A DNA stretch of 64,000 nucleotides from Janthinobacterium sp. 67 (GCF_002797895.1 NZ_PGES01000001.1:4216001-4280000); one strand, 5' to 3'. Counted from the stretch's first letter, positions 49,093-58,525 are shown. Notes: generated by a model not told the origin, from the sequence alone. Numbers and translations are program-made.

Positions 49093-49827
49093 TCAACGCA
49101 GACGGTGAAGGCGGCGTGCCAAATGCCGGACAGATTTTACTTTGACATCGACGTAAGCGGGGCGATTTAACGCCTTGGGCAACTTCGCCACGCCGATCGG
49201 ATCGGCCATTTTCAGGTATTGCGTGATCCAGGCCGTGCGCAGACCCAGTTTTTTCGCACCCTTGAGGTTGGCCAGGGTGTCTTCCACCAGGATGCAGCGG
49301 CCGGGGCGAATCTGGTGCTTGCGCATCAGTTTGCGCAGCATCAGGGTCGAAGGCTTGGGCCGCAACTGGCGGTGCACGTGCATGGCCTCGATGGAGACGT
49401 GGTGTGAAAAATGCTGGCGCAAGCCCAGGTGGCGCATCACGTCGCTCGAATAGCGCAGCGGCGCGTTGGTGAGTAAAATTTTACGGCCAGGCAGGCGTTT
49501 GAGTAAAGCCCCCAGCCCCCGCTCGGCGCGTATCATGGCGCGCAAATCGTCGAAGGCATGCGTCTCGTGCAGAAAATGCGCGGCCTGCACCTGATGGTGC
49601 TTGACCATGCCCAGCAAGGTGGCGCCATAGCGGCGCCAGTAGGCCGCGCGCGCCGCATTGACGATGGCGTCGTCGGCCGGCGTCACGCCGTCGCCCAGTA
49701 CGCGGGCAATATAGGTATTCATATTGGCCTTGATGGTGGGGAAGATGGCGTGCGAGGCATTGTGCAGCGTGTTGTCGAGGTCAAACAGCCAGACCGGCGA
49801 CGAGCGGTTAAGATGGGACACAGGCAC
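49093..49827 (-). CDS. HAD-family pyrimidine 5'-nucleotidase
   Basis: A 244-residue HAD hydrolase. Motif I is FDLDNTLHNASHAIFP, motif II is LLTNAP, motif III lies in RPKPS, and motif IV is ILVEDTLANLKGAKKLG. The four-helix cap region (YWRRYGATLLGMVKHH) fits the SDT1/pyrimidine nucleotidase subfamily, which dephosphorylates UMP or CMP. The actual substrate is unverified. It is divergent from the TraB-like gene by 24 bases, and slmA follows on the same strand. Confidence 0.88.
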   Translation of the reverse strand: MPVSHLNRSSPVWLFDLDNTLHNASHAIFPTIKANMNTYIARVLGDGVTPADDAIVNAARAAYWRRYGATLLGMVKHHQVQAAHFLHETHAFDDLRAMIRAERGLGALLKRLPGRKILLTNAPLRYSSDVMRHLGLRQHFSHHVSIEAMHVHRQLRPKPSTLMLRKLMRKHQIRPGRCILVEDTLANLKGAKKLGLRTAWITQYLKMADPIGVAKLPKALNRPAYVDVKVKSVRHLARRLHRLR

Positions 49828-49851
49828 AGGAGTCTTTGCTAGCGAGAGAAG

Positions 49852-50787
49852 ATGAACAATTCAACAATCAGGAAAACCATGCGACGCCAGATTATAGTGA
49901 TGTTTTGCGGATTATTCTTGCTGCCGTTGCAGTCGGCCTTGGCGGAAGCGCCGGCCGTGGCGCAAAACCGGGGCGCGCTGTTCAAGGTGCAGGACGCCAG
50001 CCACACCCTGTATCTGTTCGGTACCATCCACGTCGGCGCACCCGACTTTTATCCGCTCGAGCCGACCGTGACGCGGGCATTGGACGGCGCTGGCGCGCTG
50101 GCGCTGGAGATCGATCCCGGCGCCGATCCGCGCAAGGCCGTCAGCGCCGTGCTGAAATACGGCATGGAGGCGCCGGGCAGCAAAGTGCCTGTCGACTGCC
50201 GCCAGACCCTGGCCCCGCGCCTGGCGCCGCTGTTGCAAAAATACGGCATCGCGCCCGAAGCGGTGGCGCCGATGAAGCCGTGGATGCTGGCCAGCGTGCT
50301 GGCCATCGGCGAATTTTCCACGCTTGGCTACCGCTCGGACCTGGCGGTGGACAATTACCTGTCGCAGCAAGCCAAGGCGCGCAAGATCCCCGTGGTGGAA
50401 CTCGAGTCGATGGAAGGCCAGATGGCGCTGTTCGGCGCCATGTCGCCGGTCGACCAGTGCCGCTTCCTGGAAGACGGCGTTGCCTCGATCGAGGACCAGG
50501 AACAAAGCCAGGAAGCGCGCGAGATCGCCAACGCCTGGCGCAACGCCGACGCAGCCGCCTTCGACAAGCTGGCGGCGAAGGCGGCCACAGACCCCTCGTT
50601 CGCCGCGCAGTTCGTGCAAAAGGTGTTGCTGGACGGCCGCAACCCGGCCCTGGCCGACGGCATCGCCAAGTTGCTTGCGCGCGAAAAGTCCAGCCTGGCC
50701 GCCATCGGCGTGCTGCATCTGGTGGGCGACAAGAGCGTGCCGGATTTACTGCGTAAACGCGGATTGAAGGTCGAGCGGGTGTATTGA
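49852..50787 (+). CDS. TraB/GumN family protein, exported
   Basis: A 311-residue protein with a signal peptide (RRQIIVMFCGLFLLPLQSALA). The family motifs are the GTIHVGAPDFYPL segment, ELESMEGQMALF, and a C-terminal GVLHLVGDKSVPDLLRKRG. TraB/GumN/Tiki proteins share an EreA-like fold with two GxxH motifs and are suspected metalloproteases; bacterial functions are unclear. Helical repeats in the middle hold several Glu and Asp. It is monocistronic between the HAD gene and a structured extragenic element. Confidence 0.88.
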   Translation: MNNSTIRKTMRRQIIVMFCGLFLLPLQSALAEAPAVAQNRGALFKVQDASHTLYLFGTIHVGAPDFYPLEPTVTRALDGAGALALEIDPGADPRKAVSAVLKYGMEAPGSKVPVDCRQTLAPRLAPLLQKYGIAPEAVAPMKPWMLASVLAIGEFSTLGYRSDLAVDNYLSQQAKARKIPVVELESMEGQMALFGAMSPVDQCRFLEDGVASIEDQEQSQEAREIANAWRNADAAAFDKLAAKAATDPSFAAQFVQKVLLDGRNPALADGIAKLLAREKSSLAAIGVLHLVGDKSVPDLLRKRGLKVERVY

Positions 50788-50855
50788 GTTTTGACGACAG
50801 AAGGCAGAAGAGATAGCGCTAGCTCAGCCGCGCAAGACACGCGGCAGAGCAGATG

Positions 50856-50942
50856 GAAAAGTGTTCAGGGCAAGACGGACTGACGAAGACAGTACGAATG
50901 TACGGCGAGGAAGGACAACGCCGCCATGGACAGTTTTTCAGC
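50856..50942 (-). repeat. Structured extragenic element, family B, copy 2
   Basis: The minus strand aligns with 46473-46558: shared blocks are GTCCATGGCGGCGTTG, CTTGCCCTGAAC and the hairpin GTAC-ATTC-GTAC where copy 1 has GTGC-GTTC-GCAC. It lies between the convergent TraB-like gene and tRNA-Thr. Sequence from 50788 to 50855 also contains a CCGCG-CAAGACA-CGCGG hairpin. Confidence 0.78.
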
Positions 50943-50958
50943 TGCGGGGAAAGGATAC

Positions 50959-51033
<75 letters not shown>

Positions 51034-51035
51034 AT

Positions 51036-51065
51036 AAAAAATCGGCGCTGGGTGAATTGCGCCGA
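51036..51065 (-). terminator. Terminator-like hairpin between argB and tRNA-Thr
   Basis: On the minus strand: TCGGCGC, 10-base loop, GCGCCGA then TTTTTT, ending two bases before the tRNA. The plus strand also has a T-rich flank (51066-51076), so it could work both ways. Confidence 0.8.
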
Positions 51066-51073
51066 ATTATTTT

Positions 51074-51997
51074 TTAGTGCGAACGGATCATAGTACCAAA
51101 AGCCTGCTCGGTCAACACTTCCAGCAATAATGAGTGTTCGATGCGGCCGTCGATGATGTGCACCGTGTTCACGCCGGACTTGGCGGCATCGAGCGCGGAC
51201 GAGATCTTCGGCAGCATGCCGCCCGAGATCGTGCCATCGGCGAACATCTCGTCGATTTCACGCGCCGACAGGTCGGTCACTAGGTTGCCCTGCTTGTCCT
51301 GGACGCCGGCGATGTTGGTCATCATGATCAGCTTTTCCGCTTTCAGGATTTCCGCGATCTTGCCCGCCACGACGTCGGCGTTGATGTTGTAGGCCTGGCC
51401 GTCCTGGCCGAAACCGATCGGCGAGATGATGGGGATGAAGGCGTCGTCCTGCAGCGCCTTGACGACGGCCGGGTTGATCGCGTCGATCTCGCCGACGAAG
51501 CCGATGTCGAGGAATTCGCCCGGATGTTCGCGGTCCGGCATCTGCATCTTGCGCGCGCGGATCAAGCCGCCATCCTTGCCCGTCAGACCCACGGCCTGGC
51601 CGCCGTAATGGTTGATCAGCATGACGATATCCTGCTGCACTTCGCCGCCCAGCACCCACTCCACCACTTCCATGGTTTCTTCATCGGTGATGCGCATGCC
51701 TTGCACGAAGGTGCCTTGCTTGCCGATTTTTTTCAGCGCGTTGTCGATCTGCGGTCCGCCGCCGTGCACGACGACGGGGTTCATGCCGACCAGCTTGAGC
51801 AGGATGACGTCGCGCGCGAAGCCGTGCTTCAGGCGTTCGTCCGTCATGGCGTTGCCACCGTATTTGATGACGATGGTCTTGCCGTGGAAATTGCGGATGT
51901 AGGGGAGGGCCTCGGCCAGAATCTGCGCCTTGATTTGCGGCGACACCGCCGTCAAGTCGTCATTCATGTCCAGGTTCAAGTTAGCTAGTTGATTCAT
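51074..51997 (-). CDS. argB: Acetylglutamate kinase
   Basis: A 307-residue amino-acid kinase. [12 protein letters not shown] binds phosphate, [17 protein letters not shown] binds acetylglutamate, and [29 protein letters not shown] completes the ATP site. It phosphorylates N-acetylglutamate, the second arginine-biosynthetic step. The N-terminal extension [14 protein letters not shown] resembles the helix found in arginine-sensitive kinases but is short. About 200 bases upstream separate it from the CWC gene; they hold no other gene I can support. Confidence 0.97.
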   Translation of the reverse strand: MNQLANLNLDMNDDLTAVSPQIKAQILAEALPYIRNFHGKTIVIKYGGNAMTDERLKHGFARDVILLKLVGMNPVVVHGGGPQIDNALKKIGKQGTFVQGMRITDEETMEVVEWVLGGEVQQDIVMLINHYGGQAVGLTGKDGGLIRARKMQMPDREHPGEFLDIGFVGEIDAINPAVVKALQDDAFIPIISPIGFGQDGQAYNINADVVAGKIAEILKAEKLIMMTNIAGVQDKQGNLVTDLSAREIDEMFADGTISGGMLPKISSALDAAKSGVNTVHIIDGRIEHSLLLEVLTEQAFGTMIRSH

Positions 51998-52198
51998 GGC
52001 GAGTCCGGAAAATAGATTTGTGCGATTTTACAGGGAAGAAGAAAATCTTGGAGGCATTATAGGGCGATCTTGTTGTATTTTCCCTGATGATCCTATAGTC
52101 TGGCCCGATATGTCCCCCAGCCAGCCCTTTTACTGCCCGTTACATCTGCGTCGCCTCCCGGCGCGGCATGACACACACTTGCCAATTCAAACACAGCC

Positions 52199-52402
52199 AT
52201 GAGCCAGTGCAGCCTGTGCGGCGCCACCTTCCAGTGCGGCCAGCTTGACCCGGACGCCAACGAACCGTGCTGGTGCCTGGCCCTGCCGCCCGCCGTTCCC
52301 TTGCCCGGCGGCGCTGCCGCGGGCTGCTGGTGCCCCGCCTGCCTGCAAACGCATATCGCTACCTTGACGCCGCCTGCAAAAGTCCCGACAGCAGCCAAAT
52401 AA
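52199..52402 (+). CDS. Cysteine-rich CWC family protein
   Basis: A 67-residue protein with eight cysteines: CSLCGATFQCG near the start, PCWCLALPP in the middle and CWCPACLQTHI at the end. This arrangement fits the Cys_rich_CWC family of putative zinc-binding proteins; the role is unknown. Size, spacing and hydrophilic ends suggest a free cytosolic protein. It lies alone between argB (divergent) and the histidine kinase gene. Confidence 0.85.
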   Translation: MSQCSLCGATFQCGQLDPDANEPCWCLALPPAVPLPGGAAAGCWCPACLQTHIATLTPPAKVPTAAK

Positions 52403-52497
52403 GCGCATCGGCACGCTTTTTCCTTTGCAAAAGACCTTGCATTTTGTAGGGGAATACGGTCAGACTTCGACTTTCAAGAATTTCTTATAGGAAAGTT

Positions 52498-55400
52498 ATG
52501 CGCTTCAGGGATATCAGTATCGGCGTGCGCATCAATGCCGGTTATGCCATGTTGATCGTGCTGATGCTGGTCGTCATCGTGCTGTCCGGCAGCCGCATCT
52601 ATGCCATCCGTGCCGAGACCGACGATATCCTGCAGCGCGACTGGGTCGCCGCCAAGGCCACCAGCAAGATCCACGGGCTGGCGCGCGAGGCGGCCACGCG
52701 CATCGGCAACCTGCCGAACCAGCACGAGCTGGCGCTACGCCAGGCGAACCAGGCGCGCCTGGAAGCGATCAAGCAAGGCATCGATGAGCAGGTGCGCATC
52801 CTCGACGGTCTCGATGCGCGGCCCGAGGAGCGGCGCCTGCTGGAACAGATGCACCTGGCACGCGCCGATTACTATGTGTCGCTCAAGGCGATGTTCGAAC
52901 TGGTCGAACACGGCGAGCATGCCCGCGCCGAGCAGGCCATGCAGACGCAGACCTTGCCGGTGCTGGAAAAAGTGCTGCTGTACGTGGGCCAGCTCGATGA
53001 CCTGCAGCAGCGGCAGATCCGCGACAGCGCGGCCAGGATACGCAACGACATCGATACCTCGCTGCTGCTGATGGGCGGCATCGGCCTGGCGGCCTTGCTG
53101 ACAGGTCTCGCCTTTGCGTGGTCGGCGCGCTCGATCACGCGGCCGCTGGGCGAGGCGGTGGCGATCGCCACGCGCGTGGCCAATGGCGACCTCAGTTCCG
53201 TCATCGAAGTGACGTCGCGCGACGAGACGGGCGAACTGCTGCAGGCGCTCAAGGACATGAGCACCAGCCTGGCCGTCGAGCAGGACCTGCGCCACGCCGT
53301 CGAAGTGGCAGAAGATGCGACCAAGATGAAGTCGGACTTCCTGGCCAATATGTCGCACGAGATCCGTACGCCGATGAACGGCATCATCGGCATGACCCAC
53401 CTGGCGCTGCAGACGGAACTGACGTCGACCCAGCGCAACTACCTGGAAAAGGTGGAATCGGCGTCGAAGAACCTGCTGGCCATCATCGACGACATCCTCG
53501 ATTTCTCGAAGATCGAGGCGGGCAAGATGGCTTTTGAAAAAGTCGATTTCTTCCTCGAGGACGTGCTGGCGCAGATCGCCGACCTGTCCGTGATGCGGGC
53601 GCAGGACAAGGGACTCGAACTGCTGTTCGACGTCGCCCCCGACGTGCCGAACGCCCTGCAGGGCGATCCGCTGCGCCTGGGCCAGGTGCTGATCAACCTG
53701 ACCAACAACGCCATCAAATTTACGGACAAGGGCGAGATCGTCGTTACCATCCGCCTGCAGCAGCTGGAGGAGCATGCGGCCGTCTTGCGCGTGGACGTGC
53801 GCGACACGGGCATCGGCCTCACGCCGCCCCAGCGCAGCAAATTGTTCCAGGCCTTTACCCAGGCCGACACGTCCACCACGCGCCACCATGGCGGCACGGG
53901 CCTGGGACTGACCATCAGCAAGCGGCTGGTGGAAATGATGGAAGGCGAGATCGACCTGGTCAGCGAAGCGGGCGTGGGCAGCACCTTTTTCTTCACGGCC
54001 CGCTTTGGCCTGGCCGCCGTGCCGCGCGATACTTTGCTATTGCCACAGCAATTCCATGGCCTGCGCGTGCTGGTGGTCGACGACAACCCCAGCGCGCGTG
54101 AAATCTTCGTCAGCATGCTCACGGCGCTGGGCTTCGAGGCGCGTGCCGTGTTCGGCGGCGTGCAGGCCATCGGCGCCGTGGCGCAGGCGCGCGCCGAGGG
54201 GCGGCCGTACGGGCTGGTGCTGATGGACTGGAAAATGCCGGGCATGAACGGCCTCGATACCCTGGCCGGCATCCGCGCCGATGCCGCCGGCATCGATGCG
54301 ACGCCGGCCTGCATCATGGTCACGGCCTTCCATCGCGAAGCGCTGCTGGAGGCGGCGCGCCAGCGCGACTTGCCGCTCGACGGCGTATTGAACAAGCCGA
54401 TCAGCGCCTCGACCCTGCTCGACCAGATTGCGTTCGTGTTTGGCGGCGTGACGGGGCAGAGCCGCAAGACGCAGCGCCAGAGCAGCTACCGCGACGACGA
54501 GCGCGCCTTGCGCGGCGCCTGGCTGCTGCTGGTCGAGGACAATGAAGTCAACCAGGAAGTGGCGCAGCATATCCTCAACGACGCCGGCATCCGCGTCGAC
54601 ATCGCGGGCAATGGCGCCATCGCGCTGGCGAAGATCGCGGAAAACGCCTATGACGGCGTGCTGATGGATTGCCAGATGCCGGTGATGGATGGCTACCAGG
54701 CGACGCGCAAGCTGCGCCAGGATCCCCGTTATTCGAACTTGCCCGTGATCGCCATGACGGCCAACGCCATGGTGGGCGACAAGGAAAAATGCCTGGACGC
54801 CGGCATGAACGATTTCATCGCCAAGCCGATCGACGTGGCGCAGCTGTTCGGCACCCTGGCGCGCTGGATCGCGCCGGCCACGCCGCAGGAAATGGCGGCG
54901 GTGGTGGCGCAGCCGGAAGCGGAGCTGCCCGTGATCGCCGGCCTGAAAATGGCGGAGGCCATGCGCCGCGTGGGCGGCAATGCCGCTTTGATGCGAAAAT
55001 TGCTGGACCGCTTCGTGGAAACCCAGTTCGACGCCATGCAGCGCATCGTTGCCGCCATCGAGAACAACCAGCTGGAAACGGCGATCCGCGAAGCGCATAC
55101 CCTGAAAGGCCTGGCCGGCAATATCGGCGCCGGCGGCCTGGCCGACAGCGCCGCGCGGGTCGAGCACTTGCTCAGCCTGGGCTCGCACGACGGCTTGCCG
55201 CAGGCGCTGGCCGCCTGCACCCTGGCGCTCGACGAGCTGGTGCCGAAGATCGTGCTGGCCATGCAGTCGCGCGGCCATGCGGCCGAGGCGGGCGGCGCGG
55301 CGCTGGCGCACGTGGCGCCGGTGGACCGGGCGCGCCTGGAAGCGGGCTTGCGCGAACTGTCGCAGCTGCTGCAGCAGGACGATGCGCAGGCCGTCAGGCA

Positions 55401-55545
55401 CCTCGACGGCATCGGCCCCGTGCTGGTCGCGGCGGGGCAGGCGGAACATGCGCGCCAGTTGAAGCGCATGCTGGGACAATACGATTTCGAAGGTGCGCTG
55501 GCGCAGCTGGGCGAAGTGGCCGATGCGCTGGAGCTGACACTGTGA
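52498..55545 (+). CDS. Hybrid sensor histidine kinase with two receivers and Hpt
   Basis: A 1015-residue membrane protein. TM1 (about 15-37) and TM2 (about 190-212) flank a four-helix periplasmic sensor of the MCP type. Then come a HAMP domain (SITRPLGEAVAIATRVANGDLS), HisKA with phospho-accepting His287 in MSHEIRTPMNG, a HATPase domain with DTGIGL and GGTGLGL, receiver 1 (Asp577 in LMDWKMPGMNG), receiver 2 (Asp724 in LMDCQMPVMDG), and an Hpt domain (His867 in AHTLKGLAGN). The 100 C-terminal residues are helical and unassigned. The architecture is BarA-like. The HD-GYP regulator follows 31 bases later. Confidence 0.93.
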   Translation: MRFRDISIGVRINAGYAMLIVLMLVVIVLSGSRIYAIRAETDDILQRDWVAAKATSKIHGLAREAATRIGNLPNQHELALRQANQARLEAIKQGIDEQVRILDGLDARPEERRLLEQMHLARADYYVSLKAMFELVEHGEHARAEQAMQTQTLPVLEKVLLYVGQLDDLQQRQIRDSAARIRNDIDTSLLLMGGIGLAALLTGLAFAWSARSITRPLGEAVAIATRVANGDLSSVIEVTSRDETGELLQALKDMSTSLAVEQDLRHAVEVAEDATKMKSDFLANMSHEIRTPMNGIIGMTHLALQTELTSTQRNYLEKVESASKNLLAIIDDILDFSKIEAGKMAFEKVDFFLEDVLAQIADLSVMRAQDKGLELLFDVAPDVPNALQGDPLRLGQVLINLTNNAIKFTDKGEIVVTIRLQQLEEHAAVLRVDVRDTGIGLTPPQRSKLFQAFTQADTSTTRHHGGTGLGLTISKRLVEMMEGEIDLVSEAGVGSTFFFTARFGLAAVPRDTLLLPQQFHGLRVLVVDDNPSAREIFVSMLTALGFEARAVFGGVQAIGAVAQARAEGRPYGLVLMDWKMPGMNGLDTLAGIRADAAGIDATPACIMVTAFHREALLEAARQRDLPLDGVLNKPISASTLLDQIAFVFGGVTGQSRKTQRQSSYRDDERALRGAWLLLVEDNEVNQEVAQHILNDAGIRVDIAGNGAIALAKIAENAYDGVLMDCQMPVMDGYQATRKLRQDPRYSNLPVIAMTANAMVGDKEKCLDAGMNDFIAKPIDVAQLFGTLARWIAPATPQEMAAVVAQPEAELPVIAGLKMAEAMRRVGGNAALMRKLLDRFVETQFDAMQRIVAAIENNQLETAIREAHTLKGLAGNIGAGGLADSAARVEHLLSLGSHDGLPQALAACTLALDELVPKIVLAMQSRGHAAEAGGAALAHVAPVDRARLEAGLRELSQLLQQDDAQAVRHLDGIGPVLVAAGQAEHARQLKRMLGQYDFEGALAQLGEVADALELTL

Positions 55546-55576
55546 GAAGGATAATGATGCAGAACGAAGGACGGGC

Positions 55577-56728
55577 ATGAGAGCGCCGGCAAGCAAGCCA
55601 ACCATCCTGGTGGTCGACGACACGCCAGACAATATCGACCTGCTGCGCGCGGTGCTGGAAGACGATTACCGCACCAAGATCGCCGTCAATGGCGAGCGCG
55701 CCCTGAAGATCGCCGCCGGCAGCGACCAGCCCGATCTGATCCTGCTCGACATCATGATGCCGGGCATGAGCGGCTACGACGTGTGCCGCGCGCTGAAGGC
55801 CGATCCCGCCACGGCCGGCATCCCCGTGATTTTCGTCACCGCCATGAGCGAAGTGGCGGACGAGCAGCTGGGCCTGGCCCTGGGCGCCGTCGACTACATC
55901 ACCAAGCCGATCTCGGCGCCCATCGTGCTGGCGCGCATCAGGACGCAGCTGGCGATGAAGCAGATGCAGGATTTCCTGCGCGACCAGAACCAGTACCTGG
56001 AAACGGAAGTGGAGCGCCGCGTGCAGGAAGTGGCGGCGCTGCAGGACGTCACCATCCACGCCATGGCCTCGCTGGCCGAGACGCGCGACAGCGAGACGGG
56101 CAACCATATCCGCCGCACCTCGCACTACCTGAAGGCGCTGGCCGAGAAGGTGCGCGACTTGCCGCGTTTCCGCGATTTTTTGACGGACAAGAATATCGAA
56201 CTGCTGTTCAAGACGGCGCCGCTGCACGACATCGGCAAGGTGGGCATCCCCGACCATATCCTGCTCAAGCCGGGACGTTTCGAGCCGCACGAAATGGCCA
56301 TCATGAAGACGCACACTACCCTGGGGCGCGACGCCATCCTGGCGGCCGAGCACGAGCTGGGCATCGAAGTCGATTTCCTCAAATACGCGAAAGAGATCGC
56401 CTACAGCCACCACGAGAAATGGGATGGCAGCGGCTACCCGCAAGGCCTGGCCGGCGAAGACATCCCGATTTCGGCCCGCCTGATGGCGCTGGCCGACGTG
56501 TACGATGCCCTGATCAGCCGGCGCATCTACAAGCAGGGCATGGACCATGCGCAAGCCGTGCGGATCATCGTCGAGGGACGCGGCTCGCACTTCGACGCCG
56601 AGATCGTCGATGCCTTTTTGCAGATACAGGACCAGTTCATCGCCATCTCCCACCGCTATGCGGACGGCGTGTGCGAGATCGCCGACAAGCAGCGGCAAAT
56701 CGCGCCCTACACCGACAACGTCAGCTGA
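55577..56728 (+). CDS. Response regulator with HD-GYP c-di-GMP phosphodiesterase domain
   Basis: A 383-residue two-domain protein. The receiver has the acidic pair VVDDTPDN and the phospho-acceptor Asp58 in LILLDIMMPGMSG. A coiled linker precedes an HD-GYP domain with the metal motif HDIGKVGIPDHIL and HHEKWDGSGYPQGLAG, the full catalytic signature of c-di-GMP hydrolysis. Its 31-base distance from the hybrid kinase and co-orientation suggest that this kinase's Hpt domain phosphorylates it. The gene's 3' end overlaps the convergent esterase gene by eight bases. Confidence 0.93.
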   Translation: MRAPASKPTILVVDDTPDNIDLLRAVLEDDYRTKIAVNGERALKIAAGSDQPDLILLDIMMPGMSGYDVCRALKADPATAGIPVIFVTAMSEVADEQLGLALGAVDYITKPISAPIVLARIRTQLAMKQMQDFLRDQNQYLETEVERRVQEVAALQDVTIHAMASLAETRDSETGNHIRRTSHYLKALAEKVRDLPRFRDFLTDKNIELLFKTAPLHDIGKVGIPDHILLKPGRFEPHEMAIMKTHTTLGRDAILAAEHELGIEVDFLKYAKEIAYSHHEKWDGSGYPQGLAGEDIPISARLMALADVYDALISRRIYKQGMDHAQAVRIIVEGRGSHFDAEIVDAFLQIQDQFIAISHRYADGVCEIADKQRQIAPYTDNVS

Positions 56729-57980
56729 CGGTCTTGAAGAAGCGCAGCATCTCGCGGCTGGCGTCCGGGCCTTTTCCATCCGTATAGCTGCCGCTGTCGC
56801 TGCCGCCGGACCACGCGTGGCCCGCGCCGTGGATGACCCAGTACTCTCCGAGCGGCGAGCCGTCGGCCTGGCTGTGCGTGGTGCGCGTGTAGCGGTGGCC
56901 ATTGGGCACGCTGCCGTCGATGGATGCGGCTTTGGCCGCCTTGCCGCCCGCCTGGCTGCGCACGCCCTGGGCGATCAGTTCATCGCCATTGCGCAGGTTG
57001 ACGGTGGTGTCGCGGTCGCCGTGGAAAACGATGATGGGCACGCCGCCGGCCGGCGCCTTGCGCTGGGCATTGGGCATGGCGCCGCCCTTCATGGCCGCCA
57101 GCGCGGACGGCAAGTCCTGCGCCGAGGCGAAAGGCAAGCCCGAATGCACGCCGACGGCGGCAAACAAATCCGGGTACAAGGTGCCGACGATGACGGCCAT
57201 GGCGCCGCCCGCCGACAGGCCGGCGACGAACACTTCGCGTTCATTCACAGGATATTCGTCGATCACTTGCTGGGCGATGCCGGCGATCAGCGAAGGTTCG
57301 CCCTGGTCGCGTTGCTGGTCGATGGCATTGAACCAGTTCCAGCAGCGCGAACTGTTGGCGCCCTGCGTCTGCGCCGGGTAGACGACAAAACATTCCTTTT
57401 CTTCGGCCAGCGCATTCATCTGCGTGCCGGCCGCGAAATCGTCGGGATTTTGCGTACAGCCGTGCAGCATCACGATCAGCGGCATGGCCTGGCCGTGGTA
57501 GCTGCTGGGGATGTACAACTTGTACGAACGCGTGCCCGCATGGTTGCGGTACACGCCGTCGATGAATTGGGCACCGGCCGGCACATCGACCGGCGTGGCG
57601 GCCGGCGCGTTGAAACCGGGCGGGTGGAAATTCGGCAGCTCGAAGCTGGGCATGTCGAAGCTGTGCTGGCCCAGGCCGGCCGGCACGCCCAGGCGCGCCA
57701 TGAAATCCTGCGCGAAGTCCTGCGCCGCCTGTGCGGGCGTGGGCGGTACCGATGCCGCTTCCGGCTGCTCGGCTCGGGCTTGCGCAGGTGGCGGCGCAGG
57801 TGGCGGATTAATGTCGCGCATCGGCTGCGGTGGCGGCGTTTGCGTGGCGGCCGCTTGCGGCGCCAGGCCGGCGGCGGACAGCGCCTGCTGGATCGCTTCG
57901 GTGGCGGCGGCGGGACCGCTGCCCATCAGGTTGCGGGTTGCGGCGCGCATCTGCGCCAGCATGTTGAGAGGTAGTTTCAT
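56721..57980 (-). CDS. PHB depolymerase family esterase (type 1 catalytic domain)
   Basis: A 419-residue alpha/beta hydrolase of the LpqC/PHB depolymerase type. The oxyanion segment is VMLHGCTQNPDDFA, the nucleophile elbow is VAGLSAGGAMAV, the acid is in FHGDRDTTV, and the His is in HGAGHAWSGG. The N-terminal 150 residues are Ala/Pro-rich with no clear signal peptide, so it may be intracellular or non-classically exported. I chose MKLPLNMLAQ because AAGGA is correctly spaced. A ribbon-helix-helix regulator is encoded just upstream. Confidence 0.88.
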   Translation of the reverse strand: MKLPLNMLAQMRAATRNLMGSGPAAATEAIQQALSAAGLAPQAAATQTPPPQPMRDINPPPAPPPAQARAEQPEAASVPPTPAQAAQDFAQDFMARLGVPAGLGQHSFDMPSFELPNFHPPGFNAPAATPVDVPAGAQFIDGVYRNHAGTRSYKLYIPSSYHGQAMPLIVMLHGCTQNPDDFAAGTQMNALAEEKECFVVYPAQTQGANSSRCWNWFNAIDQQRDQGEPSLIAGIAQQVIDEYPVNEREVFVAGLSAGGAMAVIVGTLYPDLFAAVGVHSGLPFASAQDLPSALAAMKGGAMPNAQRKAPAGGVPIIVFHGDRDTTVNLRNGDELIAQGVRSQAGGKAAKAASIDGSVPNGHRYTRTTHSQADGSPLGEYWVIHGAGHAWSGGSDSGSYTDGKGPDASREMLRFFKTVS

Positions 57981-58034
57981 GACCATCCTTAACGGTGCAG
58001 CGTATCGGCCGGGTCATCGCCGCGAACCAATACG

Positions 58035-58448
58035 CTAGTGAATTCGCCCTGCGAGCGCCGTCTTGACGACGGTGCTGGCGTGCAGGGCACCTAATACGAA
58101 GATCGACTCGATGGTGGCCAGTGCCAGTTCCACGGAGACGTCGCTGGCGATGCTGGCCAGTCCCAGCACCTGTATCTGCAGGCGCTGGCCGGCTGCCTGG
58201 ATCGCTTCCAGATCGGCGCGCGAGTAATGCTGCATGCCCAATACCAGGCTTTTGCGGGCGACGGTTTGTTTCACCACGTCGGCGTGGGTACCCAGCTGGT
58301 TGCGTATGGCCGTACGGATCAGATCCGTGCGGTTGGAATAAAATCCCTCCTGGACCAGCAGATCGATCTGCCCCAGGTCGATCAAGCCGAGGTTGATCGT
58401 GATTTTCTCGGATTCCCCAATTTTGGGCTTGCTGTCTTGCTTGGCCAT
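58035..58448 (-). CDS. Ribbon-helix-helix (CopG-type) transcriptional regulator
   Basis: A 137-residue protein. The DNA-binding part is KITINLGLIDLGQIDLLVQEGFYSNRTDLIRTAIRNQLGTH, a beta strand and two helices of the RHH fold. The C-terminal half (VLGMQHYSRADLEAIQAAG..., SVELALATIESIFVLGALHAS) is a helical or beta extension, perhaps for oligomerisation. GGAG precedes the chosen ATG. It lies 54 bases before the esterase gene and probably represses its own promoter, where direct repeats cover the -10. Confidence 0.87.
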   Translation of the reverse strand: MAKQDSKPKIGESEKITINLGLIDLGQIDLLVQEGFYSNRTDLIRTAIRNQLGTHADVVKQTVARKSLVLGMQHYSRADLEAIQAAGQRLQIQVLGLASIASDVSVELALATIESIFVLGALHASTVVKTALAGRIH

Positions 58449-58495
58449 AAGTCTCCAGAACTCCATGTGGCATCCATTTGCCATCTGTATGGATG

Positions 58496-58525
58496 GTAGT
58501 ATAGTTGTGTAGTATCTCAAGTCAA
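58496..58525 (-). promoter_or_regulatory. Promoter and direct-repeat operator of the RHH-esterase pair
   Basis: On the minus strand TTGACT (58525-58520), 16 bases, and TATACT (58503-58498) form a sigma-70 promoter. Plus-strand direct repeats GTAGTAT at 58496-58502 and 58509-58515 overlap the -10 and spacer, 13 bases apart. RHH proteins often bind such short repeats, so autoregulation is likely. The remaining part of the 278-base gap to DUF1289 shows nothing else I recognise. Confidence 0.6.
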
